From positions 54,052 to 118,051 of the forward strand of contig JAHHHH010000013.1 of the NCBI GenBank assembly GCA_019359415.1: a stretch of DNA of 64,000 bases, written 5' to 3'. A program made the position numbers and the translations under genes. Shown here one piece after another: positions 1-9,183 of the stretch. The notes beneath the pieces were generated by a model. The model made no database searches and had not been told where the DNA came from. It saw only the letters and a program-made list of their open reading frames with translations. How positions within the stretch are numbered: position 1 is the first letter of the stretch; each line of letters opens with the position of its first letter. The stretch is from Iphinoe sp. HA4291-MV1. Lineage in GTDB: Bacteria > Cyanobacteriota > Cyanobacteriia > Cyanobacteriales > Nostocaceae.

Positions 1-110
1 AGTTGCGTCTTTAAGTTAAAGTTTCCTGATTTGGATGAAAGGTGCCTACATGCACCATTACAGATCCAAGTGCACTAGAGATGCCTATCTTTCAGTTATC
101 CAGTTTACTT

Positions 111-148
111 TTCATGTCAAAATTCTTGATTTCATGTCAAAATTCTTG
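111..148. repeat. Two tandem copies of a 20-bp unit
   Basis: TTCATGTCAAAATTCTTG occurs at 111-128 and again at 131-148, a direct repeat with 20-bp period. No function is evident; it sits just beyond the 3' end of the small minus-strand reading frame at 154-381. Confidence 0.8.
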
Positions 149-153
149 GTATT

Positions 154-381
154 TTAGCGCAAACGAGTTTGTTTCTCTAAACTCCAAATTGTTTTTTCCC
201 AAAGGGCTAACACCGTGATATCCTGGTTTTCAGTCAGCAGTTTGAACGCCAAAGTTGTCACATTGGGGTTAGCTGCTAAGTGGGACTGAGCACAGCTTTT
301 GCCTAGCTCCTGTATCAGAGAATAGGTCAGCTTATCGCCTTGCTGGTCTAGACCCATTGAATCACATAGTACACCAATCAT
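154..381 (-). CDS. Possible small hypothetical protein (75 aa)
   Basis: A 75-codon minus-strand frame starting at ATG 381. The product is soluble-looking with a plausible amphipathic pattern and no membrane segment or motif I recognise. A purine-rich stretch (TAGGATG) lies upstream but at poor spacing. It is isolated and followed by A/T-rich DNA. I do not recognise the family; it may be a real small cyanobacterial gene or a chance frame. Confidence 0.3.
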   Translation of the reverse strand: MIGVLCDSMGLDQQGDKLTYSLIQELGKSCAQSHLAANPNVTTLAFKLLTENQDITVLALWEKTIWSLEKQTRLR

Positions 382-617
382 CTTGACAACGCATCCTACA
401 GGCGAAAAACCAGTTTTCAGCTAAGACGCAAAAGTTGAGCTTCATCCAAACGTTATCAAAGATGATCTGCTGTATAATAGATGTATAATAATAGAAGTTT
501 TAAATGTGTTGTAAGTTTAGTAAAAAATTATTGTGAATTACAATATTAACTAGCATAACTAACAAAATAAATGTATTAGATTAAGAAAGAAAATCATTTT
601 CTTTCTCAAAGTCAAAC

Positions 618-845
618 TATAGCAGTTCTATCTGAATTTATGGAAATTATCAACCGCCAGGACACTTTCGCCCTTCGCCCTTCGCGCAGCGTCTCCCTTA
701 GGAGAAGGGGCGACGCCAGAGGCGAACGCGCAGCGTCTCCCTTAGGAGAAGAGGCGACGCCAAAGGCGAACACGCAGCGTCTCCGCCAGGAGAAGGACGC
801 CAAGAAAGAGAGAGAAAAAAGTTCGAATCATTTAGGATTGCTATA
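618..845. mobile_element. Putative MITE-like element with TA ends
   Basis: The left edge reads TATAGCAGTTCTATCTGAAT (from 618) and the reverse complement of the right edge reads TATAGCAATCCTAAATGATT (ending at 845). These match at about 15 of 20 positions, starting with seven identical bases, and both ends begin with TA. TA-flanked imperfect inverted ends are typical of IS630/Tc1-type non-autonomous elements. The interior is a GC-rich tandem repeat, so this may be a chimera or a host for secondary repeats. No transposase is encoded. Confidence 0.5.
681..800. repeat. 44-bp GC-rich tandem repeat, about 2.5 copies
   Basis: The core CGCAGCGTCTCCCTTAGGAG starts at 685 and 729, with a diverged copy at 773, giving an exact 44-bp period. 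Each unit contains CCTTAGG/GGAGAAG inverted parts and a GGCGACGCC palindrome. Related GCGCAGCGTC-type repeats occur near 9.6 kb and 55.2 kb, so this is a dispersed family in this genome. Confidence 0.75.
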
Positions 846-941
846 TTAAAAGGCTTATTTAATGCCTACTATGATTGCCATTTAAACTTTGAGTTCCAAC
901 GAGAAATTGCACATAAATATCTAGTAAAGGAGGAAGCCAAT

Positions 942-1982
942 TTGTCTAAATCCTACAATGTAGCTATTTTGGGAGCTACTGGTGCCGTTGGCAAAGAGTT
1001 GCTGGAATTATTAGAAAGCCGTAATTTTCCTGTTTCTGACTTAAAGTTATTGGCATCAGAACGTAGTGCAGGACGAACACTGCCTTTTGAGGGGGAAGAT
1101 TTACCAGTAGAACCAGTGAGTGAAAAAGCTTTTGAAAACGTAGATTTAGTACTAGCAAGTGCGGGTGGTTCCACATCGAAAACTTGGACACCAAAAGCTG
1201 TCGCGGCTGGTGCTGTGGTGGTTGATAACTCCAGCGCGTTTCGCATGAGTCCGGAAGTTCCTTTGGTAGTTCCAGAAGTCAATCCAGAAGCTGCAGCGAA
1301 CCACAAAGGTATCATTGCTAACCCTAACTGTACGACAATTTTGATGACAGTCGCAGTGTGGCCCCTACATAAAGTTTCACCAGTGCAACGGCTTATGGCC
1401 GCAACTTACCAATCTGCCAGCGGTGCTGGTGCTCAGGCAATGGAAGAAGTGAAAACTCAAGCAAGTGCCATTTTAGCAGGCAAGCAACCTGTTGCTGAAA
1501 TCTTTCCACATCCGTTGGCGTTTAATGTATTCCCACACAACTCCCCATTGAATGACTTGGGGTACTGCGAGGAAGAAATAAAAATGGTTAATGAGACTCG
1601 CAAAATTTTTGGGACTCAAGAAATAAGAATTACTGCAACTTGTGTACGGATTCCCGTACTTCGTAGCCATTCGGAAGCGATTAACCTAGAATTTGAAGTG
1701 CCATTTAGCCCAGATAAGGCGAGAGAAATTCTAAGTCAAGCACCTGGTGTGAAATTGGTAGAAGATTGGAAGGCAAATTATTTCCCAATGCCAATTGAAG
1801 CTACAGGTCGAGATGAAGTTTTGGTAGGGAGAATTCGTCAAGATATTTCTCACCCGTGCGGTTTAGAATTATGGTTATGTGGTGATCAAGTCCGCAAAGG
1901 AGCAGCTTTAAATGCAATACAAATTGCTGAGTTATTAGTAGAAAGAAATCTGCTAAAACCAGCAGTAGTCGCTAGTCATTAA
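942..1982 (+). CDS. asd: Aspartate-semialdehyde dehydrogenase
   Basis: NADPH-dependent reduction of aspartyl phosphate to aspartate semialdehyde, the branch point to lysine/diaminopimelate, threonine and methionine; cytosolic. The 346-residue product starts with the Rossmann motif GATGAVGKEL (about 10-19) and carries the catalytic cysteine in NPNCTT at Cys130, with the QSASGAGAQAME segment following. Length fits the family. The start is TTG at 942, supported by a strong ribosome binding site (AAAGGAGGA, 926-934) at ideal spacing. dapA follows on the same strand, the next enzyme in the pathway, so co-expression is likely. Confidence 0.96.
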   Translation: MSKSYNVAILGATGAVGKELLELLESRNFPVSDLKLLASERSAGRTLPFEGEDLPVEPVSEKAFENVDLVLASAGGSTSKTWTPKAVAAGAVVVDNSSAFRMSPEVPLVVPEVNPEAAANHKGIIANPNCTTILMTVAVWPLHKVSPVQRLMAATYQSASGAGAQAMEEVKTQASAILAGKQPVAEIFPHPLAFNVFPHNSPLNDLGYCEEEIKMVNETRKIFGTQEIRITATCVRIPVLRSHSEAINLEFEVPFSPDKAREILSQAPGVKLVEDWKANYFPMPIEATGRDEVLVGRIRQDISHPCGLELWLCGDQVRKGAALNAIQIAELLVERNLLKPAVVASH

Positions 1983-2154
1983 TCCTCAGTCATGAGTGAT
2001 TTTGTGATAGATACCAGACAAAGAACAAATAACCTAGGAAGAATGCGTAAATTACGCTTGAAAGAAATAGTCAGATAGGTTATGACAGTATAAAACCACC
2101 AAGACCTACAAAAAAACTGAAGAACAAAGAGAAATATTTAGGAGTGAAAAGAGG

Positions 2155-3039
2155 GTGGTAGATTTTGGCAGAGTTCTAACCGCTATGATTACGCCGTTTA
2201 AGGAAGACGGCAGTGTTAATTATGATGTTGCAGCAGCATTAGCCGCACATCTCGCTGACAACGGTACGGATACAATTGTGGTATGTGGTACCACGGGAGA
2301 ATCTCCTACCCTGAATTGGGAGGAAGAATACCAATTGTTTTCTGTGGTGTTGCAGACGGTAGCAGGAAGAGCATCTGTGATTGCAGGGTGTGGCTCCAAT
2401 TCCACAAAAGAAGCAATTGCCGCTACCCAAAAAGCAGTTAAAATAGGAGTACATGGGGCACTGCACGTTGTTCCTTACTACAATAAACCCCCACAAGCAG
2501 GGCTTTATCAGCACTTTGTGGCGATCGCTCAGTCTACGCCTGACCTACCTGTGCTGTTATACAATATCCCTGGTCGTACAGGTCAAAATCTTCAACCAGA
2601 AACAGTTGCTCGGTTAGCTGAGATTGACAATATTGTCGGAATTAAGGAATCTACTGGCAATATAGATCAAGCAAGTGAAATTCGCCGCTTGACGCCAAAA
2701 GAATTCCAGATTTATTCTGGTGATGATTACATGACTTTACCTCTCTTGGCAATAGGAGCAAAGGGAGTCGTCAGTGTGGCTTCTCATCTGGTAGGAAACC
2801 AGCTACAAAAGATGATTCAAGCCTTTGATACAGGTCAAACTCAAGTAGCCAGGGAAATACATCTCCACCTCTTCCCTCTGTTTAAAGCTTTATTTGCAAC
2901 GACAAACCCCATCCCAGTAAAGAAAGCACTAAACCTTTTAGGTTGGGAGGTTGGTTCAACTCGTCCGCCGTTGTGCGAATCTGATTCACAAATCAGTCAA
3001 AAGTTAGAGCCAATTCTCAAAGAACTTGGTCTAATTTAG
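2155..3039 (+). CDS. dapA: 4-hydroxy-tetrahydrodipicolinate synthase
   Basis: Condenses pyruvate with aspartate semialdehyde to make hydroxytetrahydrodipicolinate, the first step committed to lysine and peptidoglycan diaminopimelate. The 294-residue TIM-barrel product shows GTTGES (about 45-50), the YNIPGRT segment, and the Schiff-base lysine in GIKESTGN (Lys164). The start is GTG at 2155, preceded by TTAGGAG. It lies 172 bp after asd and uses its product. Feedback inhibition by lysine is known for the family but not readable here. Confidence 0.96.
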   Translation: MVDFGRVLTAMITPFKEDGSVNYDVAAALAAHLADNGTDTIVVCGTTGESPTLNWEEEYQLFSVVLQTVAGRASVIAGCGSNSTKEAIAATQKAVKIGVHGALHVVPYYNKPPQAGLYQHFVAIAQSTPDLPVLLYNIPGRTGQNLQPETVARLAEIDNIVGIKESTGNIDQASEIRRLTPKEFQIYSGDDYMTLPLLAIGAKGVVSVASHLVGNQLQKMIQAFDTGQTQVAREIHLHLFPLFKALFATTNPIPVKKALNLLGWEVGSTRPPLCESDSQISQKLEPILKELGLI

Positions 3040-3350
3040 CAGAAACTTGATGAAGGTTGATTAGCTCATTTGCCTGAGAAAATTATAAAAAAAGTGGTTA
3101 ACTTTACCGTAATTGTGGGTAAAAAGTTTGTGCTAAAACTGGATAAATATATTTATGGATTTTGAGCTTTTAAAGCCTAATTAATTAAATAACAATTTAA
3201 CATCTGATAAAAATTCAGCTGTTTTCAGACTGATTTTATAGACTACTTGTCTCGTCAGTTTTACAACAACGTTAAATTCCACATATTTATCGACAAAGAA
3301 CAATCTCTAAATTTCACATTTTTATTAACAAAGAACACTCTAAGGAGAAA
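3040..3350. other. Intergenic leader of rnj
   Basis: About 310 bp of A/T-rich DNA between dapA and rnj, with no open frame of note. It ends with a clear ribosome binding site (CTAAGGAG) just before the rnj ATG. A promoter is expected but I cannot assign boxes with confidence. Confidence 0.5.
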
Positions 3351-5123
3351 ATGACTAAAAACGAAACTTTAGCCGCCCTAAAAATTATTCCATTGGGCGG
3401 TTTGCATGAAATTGGTAAAAATACCTGTGTTTTTGAGTATGACGACGAAATGATCCTGTTAGATGCAGGATTGGCTTTTCCTACAGACGGGATGCACGGA
3501 GTTAATATTGTTCTCCCAGACATGACTTATGTACGGGAAAATCGTCATAAAATTAAAGGAATGATTGTCACCCACGGTCATGAAGACCATATTGGTGGGA
3601 TAGCCTTTCATCTCAAGCAATTTGAAATTCCTGTGATGTATGGTCCTAGACTAGCATTGGCAATGCTAGAGGGAAAATTGGAAGAAGCAGGGGTACGCGA
3701 TCGCACTGAATTAAGAACCGTTCTCCCCCGCGATGTGGTGAGAATTGGCAAACATTTCTTTGTGGAATATATTCGCAATACCCACTCCATTGCTGACAGC
3801 TTTACTGTGGCAATTAATACACCTGTTGGCGTAATTATCCATACAGGAGATTTCAAATTTGACCATACGCCAGTAGATGATGAACGTTTTGACTTACAAA
3901 GGCTAGCTGAGCACGGTGAAAAAGGCGTACTGTGCTTGATGAGCGACTCAACAAACTCGGAAGTACCGGGGTTCACGCCTTCAGAACGTTCTGTGTATCC
4001 AAATTTAGAAAGGGTATTCACTCAAGCAACTGGGCGATTGTTTGTGACAACTTTTGCTTCTAGCGTGCATCGCATTAACATGATTTTGCAACTGGCGCAA
4101 AAGTACAAGCGTGTCGTCACCGTGGTAGGGCGTTCTATGCTGAATTTGATTGCCCATGCCCGTAATCTAGGATACATCAAGTGTGATGACAATCTTCTTC
4201 AGCCATTGCATACAGTTCGCAATATGCCAGATGAGAATGTGTTGATTTTGACGACTGGTTCTCAAGGCGAGCCAATGTCAGCGATGACGCGCATTGCCAA
4301 TCAACAACATCCCCATATTAGAATTCGACAAGGAGATACAGTCGTTTTCTCAGCCAACCCCATTCCTGGAAATACAATTGCTGTGGTCACCATCATCGAT
4401 AAGTTGATGATGCAAGGAGCAAACGTCGTTTATGGTCGGGAAAAAGGAATTCACGTCTCCGGTCATGGATGTCAGGAAGATCAAAAGCTGATGATTGCTC
4501 TGACTAAACCCAAGTTCTTCCTACCAGTTCATGGAGAACATCGGATGCTGGTGAAGCATTCCCAAACGGCTCAGAGTATGGGCATTCCTGCGGAAAACAT
4601 GGTCATTATTCAGAATGGGAATATTGTCGAACTCACTGAAGAATCAATCCGTGTTGCTGGTAAAGTCCCCTCTGGTCTGGAACTAGTAGATACTTCTGGC
4701 AGTGGAATGGTTAGTGCGAAAGTGTTGCAAGAACGCCAACGTATGGCAGAAGAAGGTATTGTCACAATCGCGATGGCGGTAGATTGGAATGGTAAGCTCA
4801 TGGCAAAGCCAGAAATTCATCTACGAGGTGTTGTAACGAGCGTTGAGCGCTCCTTGCTGCAAAAATGGGTGCAACAGCGGATAGAAGAAATTCTTAGCGT
4901 TCGGTGGTCAGAATTTACCCAATCTTTTGATGATGAAAATCAAGAGGTCAACTGGGCTGGATTACAAGCACAATTGGAGAGAGAACTCGCGCGATCGCTG
5001 CGAAAGGAACTGCATTGTCAACCATCTGTCACTTTATTGATGCAAATTCCTGATGAGCCACCAGTAAAAGTTTCTGATGGCAGAAGGCGTCGCACTCGTA
5101 CTGCTGCTCAAGTTGCATCGTAA
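3351..5123 (+). CDS. rnj: Ribonuclease J
   Basis: Metallo-beta-lactamase/beta-CASP ribonuclease, with 5'-to-3' exo- and endonuclease roles in mRNA turnover and rRNA maturation in the family. The 590-residue product carries the zinc motif HGHEDH at 75-80, a downstream TGDFKFD aspartate motif, the beta-CASP region with SGHG, and PVHGEHRML. A C-terminal domain follows and ends in a basic tail (RRRRTRTAAQ), plausibly RNA-binding. ATG at 3351 follows AAGGAGAAA. The asd-dapA-rnj order is common in cyanobacteria. Confidence 0.95.
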   Translation: MTKNETLAALKIIPLGGLHEIGKNTCVFEYDDEMILLDAGLAFPTDGMHGVNIVLPDMTYVRENRHKIKGMIVTHGHEDHIGGIAFHLKQFEIPVMYGPRLALAMLEGKLEEAGVRDRTELRTVLPRDVVRIGKHFFVEYIRNTHSIADSFTVAINTPVGVIIHTGDFKFDHTPVDDERFDLQRLAEHGEKGVLCLMSDSTNSEVPGFTPSERSVYPNLERVFTQATGRLFVTTFASSVHRINMILQLAQKYKRVVTVVGRSMLNLIAHARNLGYIKCDDNLLQPLHTVRNMPDENVLILTTGSQGEPMSAMTRIANQQHPHIRIRQGDTVVFSANPIPGNTIAVVTIIDKLMMQGANVVYGREKGIHVSGHGCQEDQKLMIALTKPKFFLPVHGEHRMLVKHSQTAQSMGIPAENMVIIQNGNIVELTEESIRVAGKVPSGLELVDTSGSGMVSAKVLQERQRMAEEGIVTIAMAVDWNGKLMAKPEIHLRGVVTSVERSLLQKWVQQRIEEILSVRWSEFTQSFDDENQEVNWAGLQAQLERELARSLRKELHCQPSVTLLMQIPDEPPVKVSDGRRRRTRTAAQVAS

Positions 5124-5155
5124 GCAACAGATAGCCTAAGGCATAAGGCATAATG

Positions 5156-5227
5156 GATGTAACGGATAAGTTATCTTTTAGTCAACCAGACAAACTGTCC
5201 GTTATGTCCGTTACATCATCCGTTGCC
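5156..5227 (+). terminator. Hairpin after rnj
   Basis: GATGTAACGGA (5156-5166) pairs perfectly with TCCGTTACATC (5217-5227). The 11-bp stem has a 50-nt loop and begins 33 bp after the rnj stop. It lacks a U-tract, so it may be a transcript-end structure or a repeat rather than a classic intrinsic terminator. Confidence 0.45.
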
Positions 5228-5871
5228 AACTTTAACCCGGATTTCTCACTTATGAGAAAAAACACTTGGATGAGCAAAATTTAGAATAATTTAATTGATA
5301 CATCATTATTAAATTAGATGAACGAGCCGGATAAATCAAAGTAAAAACCGAAAACTTAAAGATAAATAAATGACATATTATCTGTTTGACACGGAGATAA
5401 AAAATCGTGATAAATGAAAGTAGAACAGTAACATAGTTTATCAAGTTATTTTTACACGGTTCCTTATCCCAACTATCAAGATGCATACCAACGAAAGAAT
5501 CAGTTTTTCTTGGTGCAAGATGTTAGTTCCCAATAAAAACTCAATTAATTTTCATTAAAAAAGTCACAAAAAGTCTTAAAAATATAATTTTTTTCATGGG
5601 GAGTGTTAAATATCGCAGCCAAGAATTACGCTCAAAACGCTCTGTACAAGAGATTTAAGAGAGATGCAGGGCATTTTCAGGCGGGAAAATAAAAAGAAAA
5701 GTACTAATCTTCTTCTCGTCAAACCTATAGTTTGATTTGTTGAAGATCAGTACTTTCCTTGTTCGCGTATTCATCTTTAGATCACTCTACCCTGAAGGGG
5801 TAGAGTGATCGGCTTCTCTGCCGTTCTAGCTCACTAAATAACCACTAAGGAGTTCTCAATCCTACTAACTC
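5228..5871. other. Intergenic region between convergent rnj and pdhB
   Basis: No gene is supported in 5228-5697, which is A/T-rich. Two strong hairpins lie next to the pdhB end. The first is an imperfect stem at 5698-5756 (AAAGTACTAATCTTC pairing with GAAGATCAGTACTTT, with an inner TCAAAC/GTTTGA stem). The second is the perfect stem listed separately at 5780-5810. Confidence 0.6.
5780..5810. terminator. Perfect 13-bp hairpin downstream of pdhB
   Basis: GATCACTCTACCC (5780-5792) pairs with GGGTAGAGTGATC (5798-5810) around a 5-nt loop. It lies 60 bp beyond the pdhB stop on the minus strand, between convergent genes, so it probably ends transcripts from either side. No long U-tract is present. 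Confidence 0.6.
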
Positions 5872-6855
5872 CTAAACGCGCAAAGCCACCATCTTTTCCA
5901 CTGCTTCAACAATTTGCTCTGGTTGAACAATGGTTAATCTCTCCAGAGTTCCATTATAAGGCGTGGGAATATCTTGGGAAGAAAGCCGTAGTACTGGTGC
6001 ATCTAATTCATCAAATAAGCGTTCATTGATGGAAGCGATTAATTCTGCTCCAATGCTCCCTGTTCTCATACCTTCTTCCACAATAATCACTCGATGGGTT
6101 TTTCTTATAGATGCACCAATTGTATCAAAATCTAGCGGTTTGAGCGATATCAGGTCAATGACTTCTGGGTCATAACCTTGTTTTTCCAATGTCTTGAGCG
6201 CTTGCGTCACATGATGTCGCATCCGTGAGTAAGTAAGGATTGTGACATCTTTTCCCTGTCGCACAACTTCTGCTTTATTCAAAGGCAGCAGATATTCTTC
6301 TTCTGGTAGATCTTCTTTCAAGTTGTAAAGCAGAACGTGTTCAAAGAACAACACTGGATTATCATCACGAATAGCTGATTTCAGTAATCCTTTGGCGTTG
6401 TAAGCTGTGGAGCAGGCGACAATCTTTAACCCAGGTACAGCTTGGAAGTATGTTTCTAGACGCTGGGAGTGTTCTGCACCAAGCTGTCTGCCTACACCTC
6501 CAGGACCACGGATAACCATTGGAATTTTAAAGTTACCACCGGAGGTATAGCGCAGCATTCCAGCATTGTTGGCTATTTGGTTGAAAGCAAGAAGTAAGAA
6601 TCCCATGTTCATGCCTTCAACGATTGGTCGCAACCCGGTCATTGCTGCCCCAACAGCCATACCTGTAAAGCTATTTTCGGCGATCGGGGTGTCTAAAAGT
6701 CGGAGTTCACCATATTTTTGGTATAAGTCTTTAGTCACTTTGTAGGAACCGCCGTAGTGTCCTACGTCTTCACCAAGAACGAATACAGTTGCGTCTCGCG
6801 CCATTTCTTCATCAATGGCTTCCCGCAAAGCGTTGAAGAACAGTGTTTCTGCCAT
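5872..6855 (-). CDS. pdhB: Pyruvate dehydrogenase E1 component, beta subunit
   Basis: Beta half of the thiamine-diphosphate E1 heterotetramer that decarboxylates pyruvate for acetyl-CoA synthesis. The 327-residue product has the family pattern: [10 protein letters not shown] near the N terminus, [46 protein letters not shown], and a C-terminal transketolase domain with [12 protein letters not shown]. The start ATG at 6855 has AAAGG upstream. The alpha subunit is not in the window, which is usual in cyanobacteria where the pdh genes are scattered. Confidence 0.95.
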   Translation of the reverse strand: MAETLFFNALREAIDEEMARDATVFVLGEDVGHYGGSYKVTKDLYQKYGELRLLDTPIAENSFTGMAVGAAMTGLRPIVEGMNMGFLLLAFNQIANNAGMLRYTSGGNFKIPMVIRGPGGVGRQLGAEHSQRLETYFQAVPGLKIVACSTAYNAKGLLKSAIRDDNPVLFFEHVLLYNLKEDLPEEEYLLPLNKAEVVRQGKDVTILTYSRMRHHVTQALKTLEKQGYDPEVIDLISLKPLDFDTIGASIRKTHRVIIVEEGMRTGSIGAELIASINERLFDELDAPVLRLSSQDIPTPYNGTLERLTIVQPEQIVEAVEKMVALRV

Positions 6856-6883
6856 TAGACCTTTATTGCGATTATTGTTCTAG

Positions 6884-7075
6884 AATCTTAACGCGCATCT
6901 GCTCTCTCAGACGGTGAGCGATCGCACGAGTTGCTTGTTTAAACCCCTCAAAGAGGAATTGGCAGGCTACTACCGCTATCGTATCGGCAACTATCGAGTG
7001 ATTTATCAGATTGATGATGACACAAATCAAGTTATTGTCAATACTATTGTTCATCGACGAGAGGCGTATAAATAA
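6884..7075 (+). pseudogene. RelE/ParE-type toxin remnant, 5' truncated
   Basis: The plus strand from about 6938 to the TAA at 7073-7075 encodes a typical toxin C-terminal half: PLKEELAGYYRYRIGNYRV, then IYQI and HRREAYK. This resembles the core beta-sheet of RelE/ParE toxins with its GYYRYRIGNYRVIY signature. The frame is open back to a TAG at 6881 but has no start codon, and the usual first 35-40 residues are missing, replaced by unrelated sequence next to pdhB. No antitoxin gene is adjacent. Best read as a dead toxin gene. Confidence 0.7.
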
Positions 7076-7108
7076 AGAGGTGGGGGAGTGAGAATGTAAG
7101 CTGAGTAT

Positions 7109-7198
7109 ATGCCCAAGAAAATTAGAGAATTAAAAAACTTGTTATTCCAAGCAGGATTTACTTATAAACCTGCAAAAGGTAGCCATAGTAAATTCTAG
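7109..7198 (+). pseudogene. HicA-type toxin remnant, 3' truncated
   Basis: ATG at 7109 opens a 29-codon frame, MPKKIRELKNLLFQAGF followed by KGSHSKF, ending in TAG at 7196-7198. The dsRBD-like start and the catalytic histidine context G-S-H-S-K match HicA mRNA interferases (YcfA family), which normally run to 60-80 residues. The rest of the domain and the usual hicB partner are absent. It starts 33 bp after the RelE-like remnant, so two toxin relics lie side by side. Confidence 0.65.
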
Positions 7199-7323
7199 GA
7201 AAATTCTGGAAGGTGGCATAGAAGTAAAAGTGAACTACCCCACCTTAGCTGTACAGAATGACTCCAGTAATTTTGACCAATGATTCCTTGATGGTACAAG
7301 CCCCCGGATAAATCCTGTGGAAC

Positions 7324-7414
7324 CAATTCCATTATCTAAAATCCGCTCATTCCCAAGCAAGCGGATTGATCCGTGGGGTCAATTCCATTATCCAAAATCT
7401 AAAATCCGCTCATT
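7324..7414. repeat. Direct repeat, about 28 bp, two copies
   Basis: CAATTCCATTATCTAAAATC (7324 on) recurs at 7380-7414 as CAATTCCATTATCCAAAATC with a short insertion, both followed by CGCTCATT. The DNA between also repeats CGGAT..ATCC..GTGG, so a larger unit was duplicated. There is no coding role; it lies between the toxin relics and the XRE regulator. Confidence 0.65.
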
Positions 7415-7488
7415 GTCTGACTGATGATTCTGAGTTCTTTGTTGATCACTTGTTTGAGGAACTGGAAACTCGGAGCTATAAATTTAAC

Positions 7489-7833
7489 TTAGTATCCAGC
7501 TTCTTTCAAGTGGAAATTTGGCGAATCAGGGACTTGATTAACTTGACTCACCTGATTTATTTGAGGAGTTTGATTGACCTGATTTTCAGGAAATCTTCTG
7601 GGTCTTCCTGGTTTACGCTTGTGTCGTTGATTGATAGATTTTTCGCTTGCAGTAGCCAGTTCTTCCGGTGTACATTTAAACAGCCGCAATGCATCTAAAT
7701 ATTTTTTGGGTGTCATGGTAGGTTCTGTACGCCCCGCTTCCCAGTTGCGAACACTAGTTTCACTAATTGCAAGCCTGAAGGCAACCTCTGCACGGCTAAG
7801 CCCCGCACGCTCTCTCAGGACTTGCATATCCAT
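7489..7833 (-). CDS. XRE-family DNA-binding regulator with AT-hook-like tail
   Basis: A 114-residue protein with an N-terminal HTH_3/XRE domain (about 1-60): LRERAGLSRAEVAFRLAISE, then SVRNWEAGR. After it comes a basic stretch, HKRKPGRPRRFPE (about 70-83), whose core GRPRR resembles an AT-hook. A low-complexity tail of N-Q-V/I repeats follows, encoded by a short DNA repeat. The product is predicted to bind DNA as a repressor; targets unknown. It could have been an antitoxin-type regulator given the toxin relics next door, but their strand and spacing do not support a joint operon. Confidence 0.75.
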   Translation of the reverse strand: MDMQVLRERAGLSRAEVAFRLAISETSVRNWEAGRTEPTMTPKKYLDALRLFKCTPEELATASEKSINQRHKRKPGRPRRFPENQVNQTPQINQVSQVNQVPDSPNFHLKEAGY

Positions 7834-8202
7834 ACCTAATGCTCCCTTTCCAAAACTATAGTACTTATTTATTAAATCAATTGACGTAAAAAAGCCAACT
7901 GAGGATTATTTCTTAACTATATTATTTTATAATCTATTACTTACGTATCTGGCAAACGGGCGATAACCCTCACCCCCTAAAGTCCTTATTTTCCTAACGT
8001 TTAGGAAACAGCCTCTATAAATAGTGTAAGTCTATATGTCATGGAAAAAGTCTTGGCATTTAAATTTATCTCCCAATTAGAGGATAATCTCACACCCAGC
8101 CACAAAGACACCTAGATTTACTCTGCGCCCTTGCGGCTGTATGTGAGATTATCAAAAGTTATTAAAACTTAATTTTATTGCTCTTGAGGCAAAGGTTACC
8201 AC
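7834..8202. other. Intergenic region between hemB end and XRE gene
   Basis: No gene seen. It contains a short palindrome TTTCCTAACGTTTAGGAAA near 7992-8010, upstream of the XRE gene and a conceivable operator, and the inverted repeat at 8083-8153 listed separately. Confidence 0.5.
8083..8153. repeat. Perfect 12-bp inverted repeat, 71 bp overall
   Basis: GATAATCTCACA (8083-8094) is the exact reverse complement of TGTGAGATTATC (8142-8153); inside it CAGCC/GGCTG extends the stem. It lies 50 bp past the hemB stop on the minus strand. It may be a small MITE-like repeat or a transcript-end hairpin; no obvious target duplication was found. Confidence 0.55.
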
Positions 8203-9183
8203 TTATCGCAACCACCGTGCTGCATCTTTGGCGTGGTAAGTTAAAATCAAATCTGCTCCGGCACGTTTAAAGCCAATGAGAGTTTCCATCACCACACGCT
8301 GTTCATCAATCCAGCCATTCAAAGCTGCAGCTTTAATCATGGAATACTCACCAGAGACGTTATAAGCCGCAACAGGCAAGTTGCAAGCTTCCTTAACGCG
8401 CCAGATCACGTCCATATATGCCAAAGCTGGCTTCACCATGAGCATATCCGCACCTTCAGCAATATCCAGTGCAATTTCTTTTAGGGCTTCGCGAGAATTA
8501 CCTGGGTCCATCTGGTACGTTCGGCGATCGCCAAACTGTGGAGCTGAATCTGCAGCATCCCGAAACGGACCGTAGTAAGCCGAAGCATATTTAGCAGCAT
8601 AAGACAAAATCGGGGTATCTTGGAATCCTGCTTCATCCAAAGCGCTACGAATGGCTTGCACAAATCCATCCATCATCCCGGAAGGAGCAATGATATCTGC
8701 CCCTGCTTGTGCCTGAGAAATCGCTGTTTTCCCAAGTAAATCCAGAGTTGGGTCATTCAAAACCCGCCCAGTTAAATCACCCACTTGCAAGTAACCGCAG
8801 TGTCCATGACTCGTGTACTCACACAGACAAGTATCAGCAATGACAATCAAATCTGGTACTGCTTTTTTAACAGCAGTCGCTGCTTTTTGAACAATACCGC
8901 AATCATGCCATGCGCCAGTGGCATCCACATCTTTATCTGCAGGAATGCCAAATAAAATAATGGCAGGAATTCCTAAGTCATAAACTTCCTTTGCCTCTTC
9001 CACGATTTTGTCTACCGAAAGTTGGTAAACTCCGGGCATCGATCTGACTTCATTCGCAATTCCCTCACCTGGTACGGCAAACAGAGGGTAAATTAAATCA
9101 TTGGTGGTTAAAACCGTTTCGCGTACCATACGGCGTAATTGTGGATGGGTACGCAGACGACGAGGGCGATGAGTAGGAAACAT
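8203..9183 (-). CDS. hemB: Delta-aminolevulinic acid dehydratase (porphobilinogen synthase)
   Basis: Condenses two 5-aminolevulinate molecules to porphobilinogen on the path to heme, chlorophyll and bilins. I choose the ATG at 9183 (product [11 protein letters not shown]...), 326 residues, as 14 upstream in-frame codons look non-coding and the family starts here. Motifs: metal-binding segment [14 protein letters not shown] (about 120-133), active-site lysines in the SYAAKYAS and LMVKPALAY segments. Product of a single gene with its own transcription; no neighbours share the pathway. Confidence 0.95.
   Translation of the reverse strand: MFPTHRPRRLRTHPQLRRMVRETVLTTNDLIYPLFAVPGEGIANEVRSMPGVYQLSVDKIVEEAKEVYDLGIPAIILFGIPADKDVDATGAWHDCGIVQKAATAVKKAVPDLIVIADTCLCEYTSHGHCGYLQVGDLTGRVLNDPTLDLLGKTAISQAQAGADIIAPSGMMDGFVQAIRSALDEAGFQDTPILSYAAKYASAYYGPFRDAADSAPQFGDRRTYQMDPGNSREALKEIALDIAEGADMLMVKPALAYMDVIWRVKEACNLPVAAYNVSGEYSMIKAAALNGWIDEQRVVMETLIGFKRAGADLILTYHAKDAARWLR

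Larger units (their letters stand above)
382..941. other. Intergenic region upstream of asd, with a repeat element
   Basis: The first part (about 470-600) is A/T-rich and holds no gene. Positions 618-845 hold an inverted-repeat-bounded element with internal tandem repeats, listed separately. The asd leader and ribosome binding site follow at 846-941. The open frames across the repeats (612-849) are products of the repeat and are not called as genes. Confidence 0.6.

Noticed and set aside
612-849. Overlapping open frames on both strands near 0.6-0.85 kb
   Set aside because: They coincide exactly with the GC-rich tandem repeat and element; composition follows the repeat, not a protein family.
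5250-5486. 78-codon minus-strand frame between rnj and pdhB
   Set aside because: Very A/T-rich, residue content dominated by I/L/F/S/K, no ribosome binding site; looks like chance.
7366-7698. 110-codon plus-strand frame opposite the XRE regulator
   Set aside because: Most of it is antisense to a gene with a clear HTH domain, and its start lies in a direct repeat.
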